Below are positions 54,309 to 64,000 of a stretch of DNA of 64,000 bases, in pieces. Origin of the DNA: Tupaia tana (lineage: Eukaryota; Chordata; Mammalia; Scandentia; Tupaiidae); assembly GCA_026018925.1 (NCBI GenBank), contig JAKSZU010000026.1, forward strand, positions 15,057,127-15,121,126, in the 5' to 3' direction. The notes under the pieces are model-generated. The model saw nothing but the letters and a program-made list of their open reading frames with translations. It was not told the origin of the DNA and did not search any database. Every line of letters begins with the position of its first letter. The stretch's first letter is position 1. A program made the position numbers and the translations under genes.

Positions 54309-54477
54309 GACCACATCCCTGTCCCTTACCAGCCAGACTCCAGCAGCAACCCCTCGTCCACAACATCTTCTACACCCTCCTCGCCAGCGCCCCCTCTTCC
54401 TCCCAGCGCCACACCGCCTTCTCCTCTCCACCCTTCTCCACAGTGCACGAGGCAGCAGAAGAACTTCAACCTGCCAG
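54309..54477 (+). CDS. KSR2: KSR2 exon: Ser/Thr/Pro-rich linker (CA4)
   Basis: This 169-nt exon has acceptor GTTTTAAACAG and donor CCAG|GTACCT, in phase 0 and out in phase 1. It encodes DHIPVPYQPD, then a low-complexity Ser/Thr stretch (SSSNPSSTTSSTPSSPAP), a proline-rich run (PPLPPSATPPSPLHPSP) and QCTRQQKNFNLP. This is the Ser/Thr-rich CA4 region shared by KSR1 and KSR2. It is expected to be unstructured and contains many Ser-Pro/Thr-Pro sites that ERK can phosphorylate during feedback; that use is family knowledge, not seen here. The open frame continues 30 nt past the donor, which is fortuitous. GTACCT is a somewhat weak donor because the +4 and +5 bases depart from AG. Confidence 0.96.
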
Positions 54478-54639
54478 GTACCTCCATGCTTGGGGAGATG
54501 TGTAGGTAGAGCCTTGGAGGGGCAGAGATGAGGGAGCGGTTGGGTTCATCTAAAGCTGGATGGGGCAGTCCATGCTTGAAGGTAAAATGAGCTGATAATC
54601 AATGAAAGTCAAGGCTGTCCATGGATTGACCCCCACAAT

Positions 54640-54750
54640 ACACAGGGCAATTGCTGTATATTACCTTACTTCATCTTTAGCCATATAGTATCGTCAGCTC
54701 CATTTTACAGATGAGGAACCTCAGGCTCAGAAAGGTGCAGGGACTCTTAG
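54640..54750 (-). mobile_element. MIR
   Basis: Antisense: CAGCTCCATTTTACAGATGA, GGAACCTCAGGCTCAGAAAG. Confidence 0.85.
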
Positions 54751-54927
54751 GGATGCTGTCTTCGGTAACCAGCAACCCAGTGTCTTCACCTGAGTCTAAG
54801 TCACCAGAGGACCCATCTGCTGTGGAGCTGACAGTTGCCTTGTGAACTTAATCAGTTCAAATTGACAGGAGCATCCTATCTTGAGCATCTCAGGGGACAC
54901 ACGCCTGTGCAGGACAGCAGCCTGTAT

Positions 54928-55219
54928 CTTTTATTTTATTTTATTTTATTTTATTTTATTTTATTTTATTTTTTTTTGAGATTTTTGCTGTAGAGTACAT
55001 GCACTCACTGGAGAGACAAAGAGAGAGAGAAAGACACAAAATGAGAAACCTGGGGGGATGGCCATGATGCAGTCCCTTCTCTTCCATTCTCCTCTTGGGA
55101 TTTTGGACACACATGTACACAGGCCTGGTGTGAGTTTCAAGCCACTGGGTCTGGGACTCAAACCACAGTCAACCATGTGGGAATCCAGCACTTTAACCAC
55201 TATGTCACCTGCTGGCCCC
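54928..55219 (-). mobile_element. SINE-A copy with (TTTTA)n tail
   Basis: Reverse. The tail has become (TTTTA)n at 54930-54970, then GAGATTTTTGCTGTAGAGTA, GGGACTCAAACCACAGTCAA, TATGTCACCTGCTGGCCCC. Confidence 0.92.
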
Positions 55220-55654
55220 AGCCATCCTACTTCTTAACCTAGATGCCAAGACAGGGTTCTGAGTGAACTGTCTGGAGTCCTGAATTCACAATCCTGTGGT
55301 TTATGAAAGCTGGAGTTGGATGAGATAACCTGGAAGGTTTCTCTAGCTCATGAATTGAAGGGCATGTGGATCTGGACCAGGAGTATATGCTGGATTGGGA
55401 GATGCTGGTTGAGAAACCATTGAGGAAACATTTTGGTTTCTTGGCCTCTTGTGTCCTTGGACTAGGAAAGGATTATTTCTCCTTCTTGAGTGGAGAACCT
55501 AAGAGTTTTACCATCTCTTATGGGGCCTACCCCAGACAAGGACCTATTTTAAGGCCCCAAGAATGCTTCCAACTGAGCCATATTATGGCACCAAATGGCT
55601 GACTTCAAGAGGGAGGTGGTGGGATAAGATCTGACTTGGCCGATTGGAACCAGA

Positions 55655-55870
55655 GTCTAGGTTGGTGTTGCTCAGTATGGCAGCCATTAGCACATGTGGC
55701 TATTGAAATTAAGGGAATTAAAATGAATATAATTAAAATTTTAATTCATCAGTGACATGAGCTACATTTCAATAGCCCCAGGTGGCTGGTGGCTACCATA
55801 TTGGCATACTGGCACATGTATAGAACATTTCCATCATCACAGGAAGTTCCACTGGGCCATGTTGGTCTAT
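55655..55870. mobile_element. hAT-Charlie-type element, family H2
   Basis: GGCAGCCATTAGCACATGTG, the AAAATGAATATAATTAAAAT core, CACATTT-type arm TGAGCTACATTTCAATAGCC, GGTGGCTGGTGGCTACCATA, GAACATTTCCATCATCACAG. Long internal inverted symmetry is visible. Confidence 0.88.
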
Positions 55871-56282
55871 GGGATGATTTCTTCCTGAGTCAGTGAACTT
55901 CTCCCAGTGAGGCAGAATCCAAGGTCCTCAGCTTTAGACCACACCTCCAAGCTTAACCAGTCCTGAGGGAATGGCTAGGAGGTGAATGGAGACCCCAACC
56001 TATACCCGGGCAACACTCGGGTACAACCAACCAGCCAGGGACAAGTTGATTGTGTCTTCTGTTTACACTGCCTTGATTTGGGCTATGACCAAAGGAAAAA
56101 GAAGGTATAATGTATTCAGTGGGAAAGTAAGTGATTTGCAAATAATTGGTATACCAGCATTCTATTTATTTCTTAGCTTTTAGGGCTTGCCTGCATTTCT
56201 TTGTGGTCCCTCATCATGCCATCCCTTCTTTCTATTATCATAACTCCTCCTCTGACTCTGACCCTCATGCCTCTTTCTTATA

Positions 56283-56450
56283 AGAATTACATTGAGCCCA
56301 CTCAGATGATCCAGAAAAGTCTCCCCATCTTAAGATCCCTAACTTAATCACATCTGCAAAGCCCCTTTTGCCACATAAGGTAATATATTGACAGTTTCCA
56401 GGGATCAGAACATGGGCATCATGGGGGAGTGGAATATTACTCTACCCAGA
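56283..56450 (-). mobile_element. MaLR-type LTR fragment
   Basis: AGTCTCCCCATCTTAAGATC, AACTTAATCACATCTGCAAA, GCCCCTTTTGCCACATAAGG, TAATATATTGACAGTTTCCA. Confidence 0.8.
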
Positions 56451-57859
56451 ACAAGTCCTGTTCTCATGGAATTTATACCTTGGAGACATAGGCTTTCACT
56501 GAATAAATGCATACATGAAAATAGGATGATAAGTTGTAACAAGAGCTATGAAGGAAAGAGCAATGCTTTGAGCAAATTCAAGAGGACAAATTGAGGTTGA
56601 AGACTCAGAGTCCAGAAGGCAGGGGAGGAGGACAAAGAAGCTAGAAGGATGTCTCAGTGCTCCAAGTGCCATAAATAAGGGAAAACGGCACCCGGGGGGC
56701 TCAGAGCTGCAGCGCGGAGGCCTAAAAGAGTTTAGTTTTTAATTAAGACTCAATGTGAAGCAATCAAAAGGTTTAGGCAGAGGATGACTTGACCCTTCCG
56801 CCTCCGTTCTGAAAGAGCACTCTAGCTCCTCTCTGGAGAGGCTTTGGGGGAGGATGAGGTTTTCAGAATGGAGCTCCTTGATGGTGGGCTGCGTGTCTCT
56901 GATCTCACCTGCAGCTTCCCAGGTCTCAAGTCCTCTGTCAGGTCAGAGAACTAGGAGCCGCTCCGCTCTCCCGAACAGCCCTCTTGGCTTCTTGGCTATG
57001 CTTTGGAGCCACTTCTTGCTGGTGTCTATCATCAACAAGATGTCCTTCCTCCTCTCTGGCCACTAGTCTCTCTTCCCGTCATTAGGAACATGCTGTTCTA
57101 TGGCACATGGAAGCATCAGGAAGGGGATTGCTATGGGTGTGGGACCATTTGCTGGGTGTCTCATTGCCTAACACCTATCCCTTCTCAGACTCACCAAAAC
57201 CGCTCTTACCGTCCATTACCCAGCCCCTCCTTCATTAAAGATCACCCGGTCAGCCAACCTTTTCTGCAGATGCTGAATCACCCATCACAGTCAGCGCCAA
57301 GGAGGGAAGAGATCTGCTAAGCCTCTTGAGAATACCAGATGTTTTTTCTTTTTTTAATTTTAGCCCCTGGTTGATGAATAAAATAACCGCAGGCAATGAA
57401 AAGCCTAGGTTATCTAACAGAAAAAAGGAAGGTCTCCTGAAGTCATAGAGGTGGCTTTTTCTTAAAGCTCTGCTCTGTGACCTTGAATATGTTGTTTCCT
57501 GTCCTGAACACTCCCTCTTCCAGAGTCAAAAATATATCGTACTAGAGATCAGCTGGAATTGGACTAAGCCAAAAAATTTCTGTTGTTTTACCAATGATAA
57601 AAGGCAGTCGATTAATTCAGCAAGTGTGTGCTGCATGCCTTCTTGTGCAAGGCACAAAACCAGGAGTTTGGGATTCTGAGGTACTAGTTCTCGCTTTTTA
57701 GCTTGCAGGAGTTATAAATCAATTCCAACCTCAGGGGAGTATTCTATCCGCTTCCCCAAAGCAAATGATTTAGCACTTAAAACTCTCCAGTCGTCTCTTA
57801 ATTATAAATCATTCTTGTCTATTAATTCAGAGAGTTTAGCAAGAGGTTTGCTTATTCAC

Positions 57860-58040
57860 GGCAGCTAATATTTATTCAGCACCTACTATACACTCTTACA
57901 TAACGATGATCCCAGCCTACGGGAAGGGGTGGTTATTACCATGCGCATTTTACACATGCGGACACTGAGACTTGCTTCAGCTTTTATAAGTAGCCAGAGG
58001 CAGTGCAAGGGTCATACCCTGCAGATCAGTTTCTAGACTC
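57860..58040 (-). mobile_element. MIR
   Basis: Antisense: ATTCAGCACCTACTATACAC, GCATTTTACACATGCGGACA, TAGCCAGAGGCAGTGCAAGG. Confidence 0.85.
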
Positions 58041-58377
58041 TAGGCCCTGAAAATCGTGTTCACTGTTGTCATGTTCACGTTTGGTGAACCGACTCCAGTT
58101 TTAGCTCCTCTCTGAGTGTATTCAAATTGTTCCGGAAGCAAATTCAACAATTCAAACTTGTGTCCCTGCCCACTTTATTTACTTGGGGGTATAAGAGCTG
58201 TGTGACCTGTCTCCCCTGACACTCGTTGTATCTCCTACTCTGAGGGGGCTAGCCCAGTGGTAAACTTTTCTGATTAGAAAAGTTCAAAGTGTCTGAGACT
58301 CCTGGTTTCTGGTGAATGGACTGGAGGTAAAACAAATTGTTGGAGAATTAGCAGTGAAATCCAGGAACTTTCTTTTA

Positions 58378-58637
58378 CTTTTTTTTTTTTTTTTTTTGCC
58401 ATAGGCCATGTGCTATTGTTGGAGAGAGACAGTGAGAGGGAAAGTGAGAAATCACCCACCCCCTCAGGGGGGTGGGGATAGCCACACCACAAGCTCTTCT
58501 CCTCCATTCTCCTTTTGGGATTTTGGACATGCATGCACATGCATCTGGTGTGATTTTCAAGCCTCCAGGTCTAGGACTTAAACCATGGTAACCATGTGGG
58601 AGTCCAGTGCTTTAACCACCACACCACCTGCTGTTCC
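58378..58637 (-). mobile_element. SINE-A copy
   Basis: Reverse: GGAGAGAGACAGTGAGAGGG, CTCCTCCATTCTCCTTTTGG, GTCTAGGACTTAAACCATGG, ACCACACCACCTGCTGTTCC. Confidence 0.92.
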
Positions 58638-58685
58638 TCATATTTCTTTCTTAGATACAGAAGTTAATTCATGCTTGTAGTAGGT

Positions 58686-59155
58686 GGCATAACCCCCTCT
58701 CCCCACCCCAGAATTGTCCATGTCCTAATCGTGGAATTTACGTGTGTGCTACTTCCCTTGGGAAAAAGAACTTTGTAGATGTGATTAATTGATGGATAGA
58801 TGAGACAACTATTCCGAATTATCCAGGCTGGCACTCAATGAAATCACAAGGGTCTTTGTAAGAGGGAGGCAAGGTCAAAGGCAGTGGTAAGTGCTGTCAG
58901 AACAGAAGCAGAGATTAAAGTGATGGGGCGATGAGCCAAGAAATGCAGGCAGCCTCAAATGCTGGAAAAGATAAGGAATGGAATTTCCTGGGAACCTCTG
59001 GAAGAAGCCAGTTTGGCTGACATCTTGATTTTAATCCTTTAAGATTTATTTCAGACTTCTGACTCCCAGAACTGTAAGAAGCTACATTTGTGTTGTTTTA
59101 AACCACTAAATTTGTTGTACTTTGTTAGAGCAGAGAAAAAAATTTTAAAAAGAAA
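58686..59155 (+). mobile_element. MaLR-type LTR, sense
   Basis: GAACTTTGTAGATGTGATTA, ATCACAAGGGTCTTTGTAAG, GAGCCAAGAAATGCAGGCAG, GACTCCCAGAACTGTAAGAA, TGTGTTGTTTTAAACCACTA, TTGTACTTTGTTAGAGCAG. Same LTR group as 51257 and 56283. Confidence 0.85.
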
Positions 59156-59568
59156 GAAAACTAATACAATTCTCAAGCAGAAAATTTGAAAAACACAGGG
59201 AAAGCATAAAGGATTTGCTTTCTAAAGGCACTATAATCACTCTGCCAAAAGGGAAAACATGAATATTTTGGCTTTACAGATGTTTTCTCTTCATGTGTAT
59301 AATTATGCACTTAACAAAAATGGTATTGTACTAGGGACGATTCTCTGAGTTGGAGGGGTCTGATTTTAGGGAGTGCAAGGTGTCGAGTGGGAGGGTTGGC
59401 TTGGATGTTTTGAGCTCTGATTTCTTTCCACGTGTTCTCAATCCCTTATAATTTGGGGCATCTGCAGAAGTATGGAAACTCTTGGGAAAGAGCAAAGAAT
59501 GACCACATGGTACCTGCAGGGACAGCTCCTGAGCTGCACTAACATTGGTGTTTTCTCTCTTTTGCAAG

Positions 59569-59610
59569 CATCTCACTATTACAAATATAAGCAGCAGTTC
59601 ATCTTTCCAG
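59569..59610 (+). CDS. KSR2: KSR2 mini-exon: FIFP ERK docking motif
   Basis: This exon is only 42 nt and has phase 1 at both ends. The acceptor is CTCTTTTGCAAG (AAG, less favoured than CAG) and the donor CCAG|GTGAGT. With its split first codon it encodes ASHYYKYKQQFIFP. FIFP matches the FxFP (DEF) motif by which KSR1 binds active ERK, so the ERK docking site lies entirely in this exon. Skipping would remove 14 residues without a frameshift. The short length, weak acceptor and matched phases make it a plausible cassette exon, but nothing in the sequence proves alternative use. Confidence 0.95.
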
Positions 59611-60275
59611 GTGAGTGTCTTGGGAGCTAGACCTGGCCCCTCTGAACACACCCTACTGTGAGGGCAGGAGTTGCTGGAATGGATGAGGGTGAATGTCATT
59701 GGGGTAGACATGGTCAGGGAGAGTGGTGGTGGAATTGCCACACCCTAGGATGATGGCTGGACATGGAAGTGGGTATAGTGAGCGTGGGAGGTCTTAAGGA
59801 CACAGTGGGGCCCAAGGCGGTCCCCAGGTGTAAGAGAATGGCCTGAGAGTGGTCTGCCATAGGAAAAAGGGACAAGGCTGAGGACAGGTCCAGAGCCACA
59901 TTGCAGGGGATAAATAGCTAGCGGGGCTTAAGTTGGATGCTGATAAGATATGAAGCCAAGTGGCCTCACCTTCCCAAAAGGAAGATCAGGAGTGAGGAAG
60001 ACTCTGAGATGACCAATGGATGGTTAGACTACCTGGGGGCCTTGGCAGTCCCCTAGTCAACAATGGACAGTTTTGTTCAGTACATCATCTAGCATGCTGG
60101 CTCATCTGAGCAGGTCCAGTCCAGGTGGTCGAAGAAGAGAGAAAGGGGGTTGTCTACCCCAGGGACCCAGGAGCTGGTGAAAAGTGATTAGTTGCCGGGT
60201 TTCCCAGGAGTCAGGCTTTTGGGGTGGTTGTAGACCTCATGCATGGTTTCTGACTGTCTAATCTCTGGTTCTCAG
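59611..60275 (+). other. KSR2: Short intron after FIFP exon
   Basis: This 665-bp intron has canonical GTGAGT and CTCAG ends. I recognise no repeat in it. It is the shortest complete intron of the window. Confidence 0.9.
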
Positions 60276-60348
60276 ATGTGGTGCCGGTGCCGGAGACGCC
60301 GACTCGGGCACCCCAGGTCATCCTGCATCCAGTGACCTCGAATCCAAT
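60276..60348 (+). CDS. KSR2: KSR2 exon: proline-rich linker after ERK docking site
   Basis: This 73-nt exon lies only 665 bp after the FIFP mini-exon. The acceptor is CTGGTTCTCAG and the donor AAT|GTAAGT; phases are 1 in and 2 out. It encodes VVPVPETPTRAPQVILHP and then VTSNP, the first Asp being shared with the previous exon. It has no recognisable fold and belongs to the flexible region between CA4 and the kinase domain. The ETPTRAP segment holds a Thr-Pro site that could be a proline-directed phosphosite; this is inference. Confidence 0.95.
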
Positions 60349-60761
60349 GTAAGTGAAACACAGACTTGTTTCCCCATCCTGAGCTTCTGAGCCCTGGCCC
60401 CTTGGTTCATTCGGATTCCCTGTCTTCTTCATCTTTCTGAAATTGATGAGGAGGGAGACAGAGGGAGAAGTACAAGGGGGGAGAGAGAGACCTAAGGAGT
60501 GCCAGATAAAGAGAAAGCACAACAGCCAAGTTGAGAGGTGTGCTGACAGGGGCAGCATTGGCCCCCACGAGCCAGCTCAGCCTGGCGCCTCTGGCCCTGC
60601 CTGTCAAGTGTGATTTTCAGGGGCCAGATCATTTCCTCGGGACCCCTGGGTCCCCCTGTGATTAGAAACACAACTTTCCCTAGAAACTAGCTAGAGCGTT
60701 TTCAATGAAAGAGCAGTTATGTCGCTGTCCCCTTTTAAAATAATGTGATTTGGGTTTATAC

Positions 60762-60980
60762 CAAGGATCAGCGAACTATGAGCTGCCAAATATAACCTGC
60801 TGCCTGTTTTTATACATAAAGTTTTATTGGAACACAGCCATGTCCACTCTTTTACCATGTATCATCTGGCTGCTCTCAAAATATAGCACCCGCACTACTA
60901 GCTATGACAGACATCTTATGTCTCACAAAACTGAAAATCAGATCTGGTCCTTTGCAGAAGGCATTTGCTGATCTCTAGTT
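60762..60980. mobile_element. hAT family H1 element
   Basis: GGATCAGCGAACTATGAGCT, AAAGTTTTATTGGAACACAG, CATTTGCTGATCTCTAG at the right end. Confidence 0.9.
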
Positions 60981-60984
60981 TAGA

Positions 60985-61370
60985 CTATTATAAAAATAAT
61001 AAAAATTAATTTGGGAAAATTCAGATGATTCTATAAAAAAGGAAAGGAAAAAGAATCACTCGTCATCCCACCACTATTGTAACTCTTATGTGTTCTTCCT
61101 GTTCATGTTTTCTATAGTCATGCCCCACAGCATATGCAGTTACAGCCATCCTGCTTTGTTACCATGAATGCTCTACCATCGTATTTTTCATATTATTTCA
61201 GATGGCCCTTCATATCTTGACATCACCAGGTTCGAATGGCCGTAAAATGTCATTCTGATGTAGAATCATTTTCTTAACCGTTTTTCTATTGCTGGATTCT
61301 CCATTGTTTTCAGCATTTCACCATTGTAAACAATGCTGCTGTGAACATCTTTGTGTGTAGAGTCCTCGCG
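60985..61370 (+). mobile_element. Old LINE-like segment
   Basis: CATCCCACCACTATTGTAAC, TTTTTCTATTGCTGGATTCT and AAACAATGCTGCTGTGAACA match a common mammalian repeat text; exact family not assigned. Confidence 0.5.
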
Positions 61371-62864
61371 CTTTCCAGATGGTCTACTGCTTACGTAACC
61401 GAAGCAAAATTGCCTTCCTTAATTTCTTTGGATGTGACTCAAGTCTGAAACATGCTAGGAAACTAATTTCAATTTGACCAGTTCGCCAACTCACGTTTTT
61501 GCCTACTTAGGTTTTCCTCTGACTCCCCTAACTGCTTCATCTTTTCTGACCCATGTTATGGACTTTGTTAAAGAACCAAATAGTACATCTCCGAAATCAA
61601 AGGAGCAGCAATTTGCTGGGAGATATTGTGCTGACATCTAGCTCCGGATCATTTCTCTGCTGCTGCACATAATCCAATTCCACAATTTGTGCAAGACGAG
61701 CTCCAGGTTATTAACTGACAGTTGGGGAGTACCAGTGAAAAACAGAGTCAATAGCTGCCCGCGATCTGCTTAAAAGTACATGGGGTGATGGGAACGAACT
61801 CTGCAGAAGAAAAATAATTGGAGAGCTCTGGCTGCTAGAGTCACATCTTGATGCAAAGAGGAGGGTTGCTTGTTTGGATTTTTAGGTGGGAGGAGGGACC
61901 CCAGCTGCATTGTTCCACCCAAATCTCCCCAGGGTGTCAAGTTCCCAGCATATCAGCTGTCACTGCGCAGTGTCATTCTGTCTTCCCAGGCTGTGCCATA
62001 AATAATTGGCTAACACGACGGCGAACACCACTTTGTGACCAGTTTATCTTTCCCCTTCTTTTAGTTCTTACAGCCTTTCAGACTGTTTCTCATCAGAAGC
62101 CCCTACAACAAGTGGACTCACTCTTTCAGCAACTTATTGGGTTCTGAGGGTCAGGGTAGGGAGGCCCTCCCCTCCCCTCCCCAAAGGAAGAGGCCGGCTC
62201 AGCTTCCACTGGGGAAATAGGAAGGGGACATGGTACTCATTGTCGTTCCTTTTTCTCTCCTGCTCCTGCTCATTTGTGCCTTCAGCACCCCAGTTACTGT
62301 CTCCCTGCTGCATTCTGTAAACACATACACGTCCTCGAATCTGAAAACAACCCCACAAAGTACACCTCTAATGCACTGTGTCCAACATCCCATCACATGC
62401 CATGCCACTCAACAGTCCCCTCCCCCTCTTCCAAATACATAGCCAATTATACCATCAACATATAGAGTGCTCCTCACATCCCCAGAGTATACACCCAGCT
62501 AACATGCACACAGACCACCCTACATGCAGCATATCACATAATACCCATATTGTACTCATGCATGCCAAGTCATTGTGTCCCTGCCAGCACCCATACCAGC
62601 AAATTCACCTACTCAGGATGCTACTGCAGTTCATGAGCTCATGAATGCACCACACACACACCCCTACAACTGTGTCTTCTGGTCCAATATGGTCTCGATC
62701 TCATTCCACACATCCTGATCCAGTGTGACTGGTAAAACTTAAACACTATGAACTTCCAAGTAATTCTTTCCTTGGAATTTCCACCACACTTCATTCTTTC
62801 AGTTCATACCTAACTTTTGACCTGTCATCCTTAGCCTCGCTGCACAATACCTACACACTTGCTT

Positions 62865-62990
62865 TAGTTCCTTCAGTAATAATATAATGTTCCTTAAAGT
62901 CAGGATCCATGCCAGTTTCAATTCTGCACTCCTCTAAGGGCCTAGCACTGTTGCTGGCACACAATTCTAATTAAATGAATGAGTGGATTT
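62865..62990 (+). mobile_element. L2 3' end
   Basis: GTTCCTTAAAGTCAGGATCC, AAGGGCCTAGCACTGTTGCT and AATTAAATGAATGAGTGG. Confidence 0.65.
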
Positions 62991-63404
62991 ATGAATGATT
63001 GTGCAGACACACCAATGAACACTTCTTTCCTTCCAAAAGATTGCAGATTTTCATGAACCATAGAGGTCTGATTAATTCTTTTCTAGCAAATACCCAGAGC
63101 TCCCAGGACTCTTCCCACTGTGGCATTTAGGCCAATTCGTAAAGAAGCTGCTAGATGAGTCAAAATCAAAACAATAAAGAAAAATGAGGCCCATGCAGCC
63201 CAGGAAACCTATTTAAAACAATGTTTTTGCACAGTGCTTTTTGGTGACAAGGTTATGGGTGATTTCAGACACAAGTGTTGAAATGAAACGTGAGATAAAG
63301 GAGTGGCGCGGACTCCCCACTCTGGGATTCTTCCTACCTGGCTAAACTCAACACACAGACTTACCTTTTTCCTAATGATCACATTTATTTTTCTTTCTTT
63401 AAAG

Positions 63405-63453
63405 CTTGGAAGGAAATCCATTACTTCAAATTGAAGTGGAGCCAACCTCAGAG
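63405..63453 (+). CDS. KSR2: KSR2 exon: linker leading to the kinase domain
   Basis: This 49-nt exon enters in phase 2 and leaves in phase 0. The acceptor is TTTCTTTCTTTAAAG and the donor CAGAG|GTGAGG. It encodes LEGNPLLQIEVEPTSE, with an Ile codon shared with the previous exon. It is acidic toward its end, which fits the Glu/Asp-rich stretch that in KSR2 precedes the N-terminal kinase lobe. No later exon is visible in the remaining 547 bp, so the kinase exons lie beyond the window. Confidence 0.94.
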
Positions 63454-64000
63454 GTGAGGATCGGTGAGCAGTGGAGCAACTTTTTCCAGGGGCTGCCTAG
63501 AACTTGGCAAAGGCGATTGATGTCTTCAATGACGCAGAGGGCTTGGGGCAGGTGGGGGGCATGGTGGCCCTGTTTGATGGATGTTTGACTCCAGGACAAT
63601 TAACGAGCAGTGGCCCCTCCCGGCTCTGAGCTTAATGGGCCGTTATATGATGTGCATCACGGAAAAGCCAAGTTGTGCGGAAGTTGGCAAGAGATTAGCA
63701 TTCTTAGTTGAAAAATCGGCTCAGGGCTGGGTGAATACCAAGGGGGACATGCCCCACTGCCTTTGAAAGAAGTGGGAGGAGGTGGGGGCCACAGGTGGTA
63801 GGCTTGGTGGGGTGCTGAGAATGTTCTAGGGCTTTTTCCTACCTGCTCAAGTCCCTGGAGGAATAAATGAAATGTCCTGGATGAGAACTACAGAGTCTTG
63901 ACTGATACATCCTAGGCCGAAAGGAATAGAGCCATGGTTTCCAGAGGACATCACGTTCCTTTCTGGGTGTGGTAGTTGGGACATTGTTCAGGGAGAAGCC
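63454..64000 (+). other. KSR2: Start of next KSR2 intron
   Basis: Donor GTGAGG follows the exon. No repeat or further exon is recognised. The part at 63600-63720 is unique-looking and could be conserved noncoding DNA, which cannot be tested from the sequence alone. Confidence 0.8.

Larger units (their letters stand above)
54478..59568 (+). other. KSR2: Intron between CA4 exon and FIFP exon
   Basis: This 5.1-kb intron holds a MIR scrap, two SINE-A copies (54928 and 58378), a hAT element at 55655-55870, and MaLR LTR pieces at 56283-56450 and 58686-59155. No recognised element was seen in 55220-55650, 56450-57600 or 59290-59568. Confidence 0.85.
60349..63404 (+). other. KSR2: Intron before the last exon of the window
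   Basis: This 3,056-bp intron contains a hAT element at 60762-60980, an old LINE-like segment at about 60985-61370, a G-poor CA-rich stretch at about 62290-62670, and an L2 3' end at 62865-62990. Segment 61500-61830 is complex, with no repeat recognised. No SINE-A copy was found. Confidence 0.85.
1..64000 (+). other. KSR2: Internal segment of the KSR2 gene
   Basis: Eight exons on the + strand encode, in order, consecutive pieces of kinase suppressor of Ras 2, a scaffold of the RAF-MEK-ERK cascade that acts in the cytosol and at the plasma membrane. Splice phases join without a frame break: 1-2, 2-2, 2-1, 1-0, 0-1, 1-1, 1-2, 2-0. KSR2 rather than KSR1 is indicated by residues I recall as KSR2-specific, such as the C1 core, the KPPRYSDLHISQ segment and the PPLPPSATPP run. 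The exons before the C1 region and all kinase exons are outside the window. The gene covers the entire window, with introns of 665 bp to over 20 kb; the long introns suit this very large vertebrate gene. Confidence 0.95.

Noticed and set aside
53916..54431. Open frame of 171 codons antisense to the CA4 exon
   Set aside because: It is the mirror of the low-complexity coding exon and has no independent evidence.
54478..54509. Extension of the CA4 exon past its donor to the next stop
   Set aside because: A GT donor and the phase of the next exon give a better join; read-through would end the protein early.
1..64000. Assignment of the host to colugo, bat, carnivore, primate or rodent
   Set aside because: The dominant SINE does not fit the SINE texts I know from those groups, and no positive match to another order could be made.

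Overview
This window is a piece of a placental-mammal nuclear genome lying inside one gene. That gene is KSR2 (kinase suppressor of Ras 2), read on the + strand. Eight short coding exons with consistent splice phases encode the end of the linker before the C1 domain, the whole atypical C1 zinc finger (CA3), and the Ser/Thr/Pro-rich linker with the ERK docking motif (CA4). They total 680 coding nucleotides with no in-frame stop. The first exons (CA1, CA2) and the kinase domain (CA5) lie outside the window. The identification rests on my recognition of the translated residues; no database search was run.

Layout: 1-18901 is the 3' part of a long upstream intron. Exons follow at 18902-18971, 21923-22006, 42548-42615, 45871-45995, 54309-54477, 59569-59610, 60276-60348 and 63405-63453; the following intron runs off the end. 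All other sequence is intronic and holds mainly interspersed repeats. There is no second gene, RNA gene, CRISPR array or prokaryotic feature that I can support.

Organism: old shared mammalian repeats (MIR, L2, MER5, MER20, MaLR LTRs, L1) sit beside a very abundant lineage-specific tRNA-derived SINE that I do not recognise. I call it SINE-A; I count about 35 copies, some young with clean target-site duplications. Two related families, SINE-B (about 7 copies) and the short SINE-C (2), accompany it. No Alu, rodent B1/B2, carnivore SINEC, lagomorph CSINE, bat VES, Afrotherian AfroSINE or armadillo DAS copies were seen, so the host is a placental mammal outside those groups, but I cannot name it.

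Points most worth attention: (1) the acceptor of the exon at 45871 reads GG instead of AG, with an in-frame AG 6 nt downstream that would drop two residues just before the RTESVP site; (2) a 173-bp direct repeat (172/173 identical, exactly 800 bp apart) flanks the C1-core exon; (3) a 42-nt phase-symmetric exon carries the FIFP ERK docking site; (4) a (CCAT)n microsatellite abuts the acceptor of the exon completing the zinc finger; (5) a young SINE-A subfamily has a rewritten tRNA-like promoter; (6) there is one tRNA/7SL-like chimeric element; (7) a pair of about 400-bp copies represents a repeat I cannot classify.
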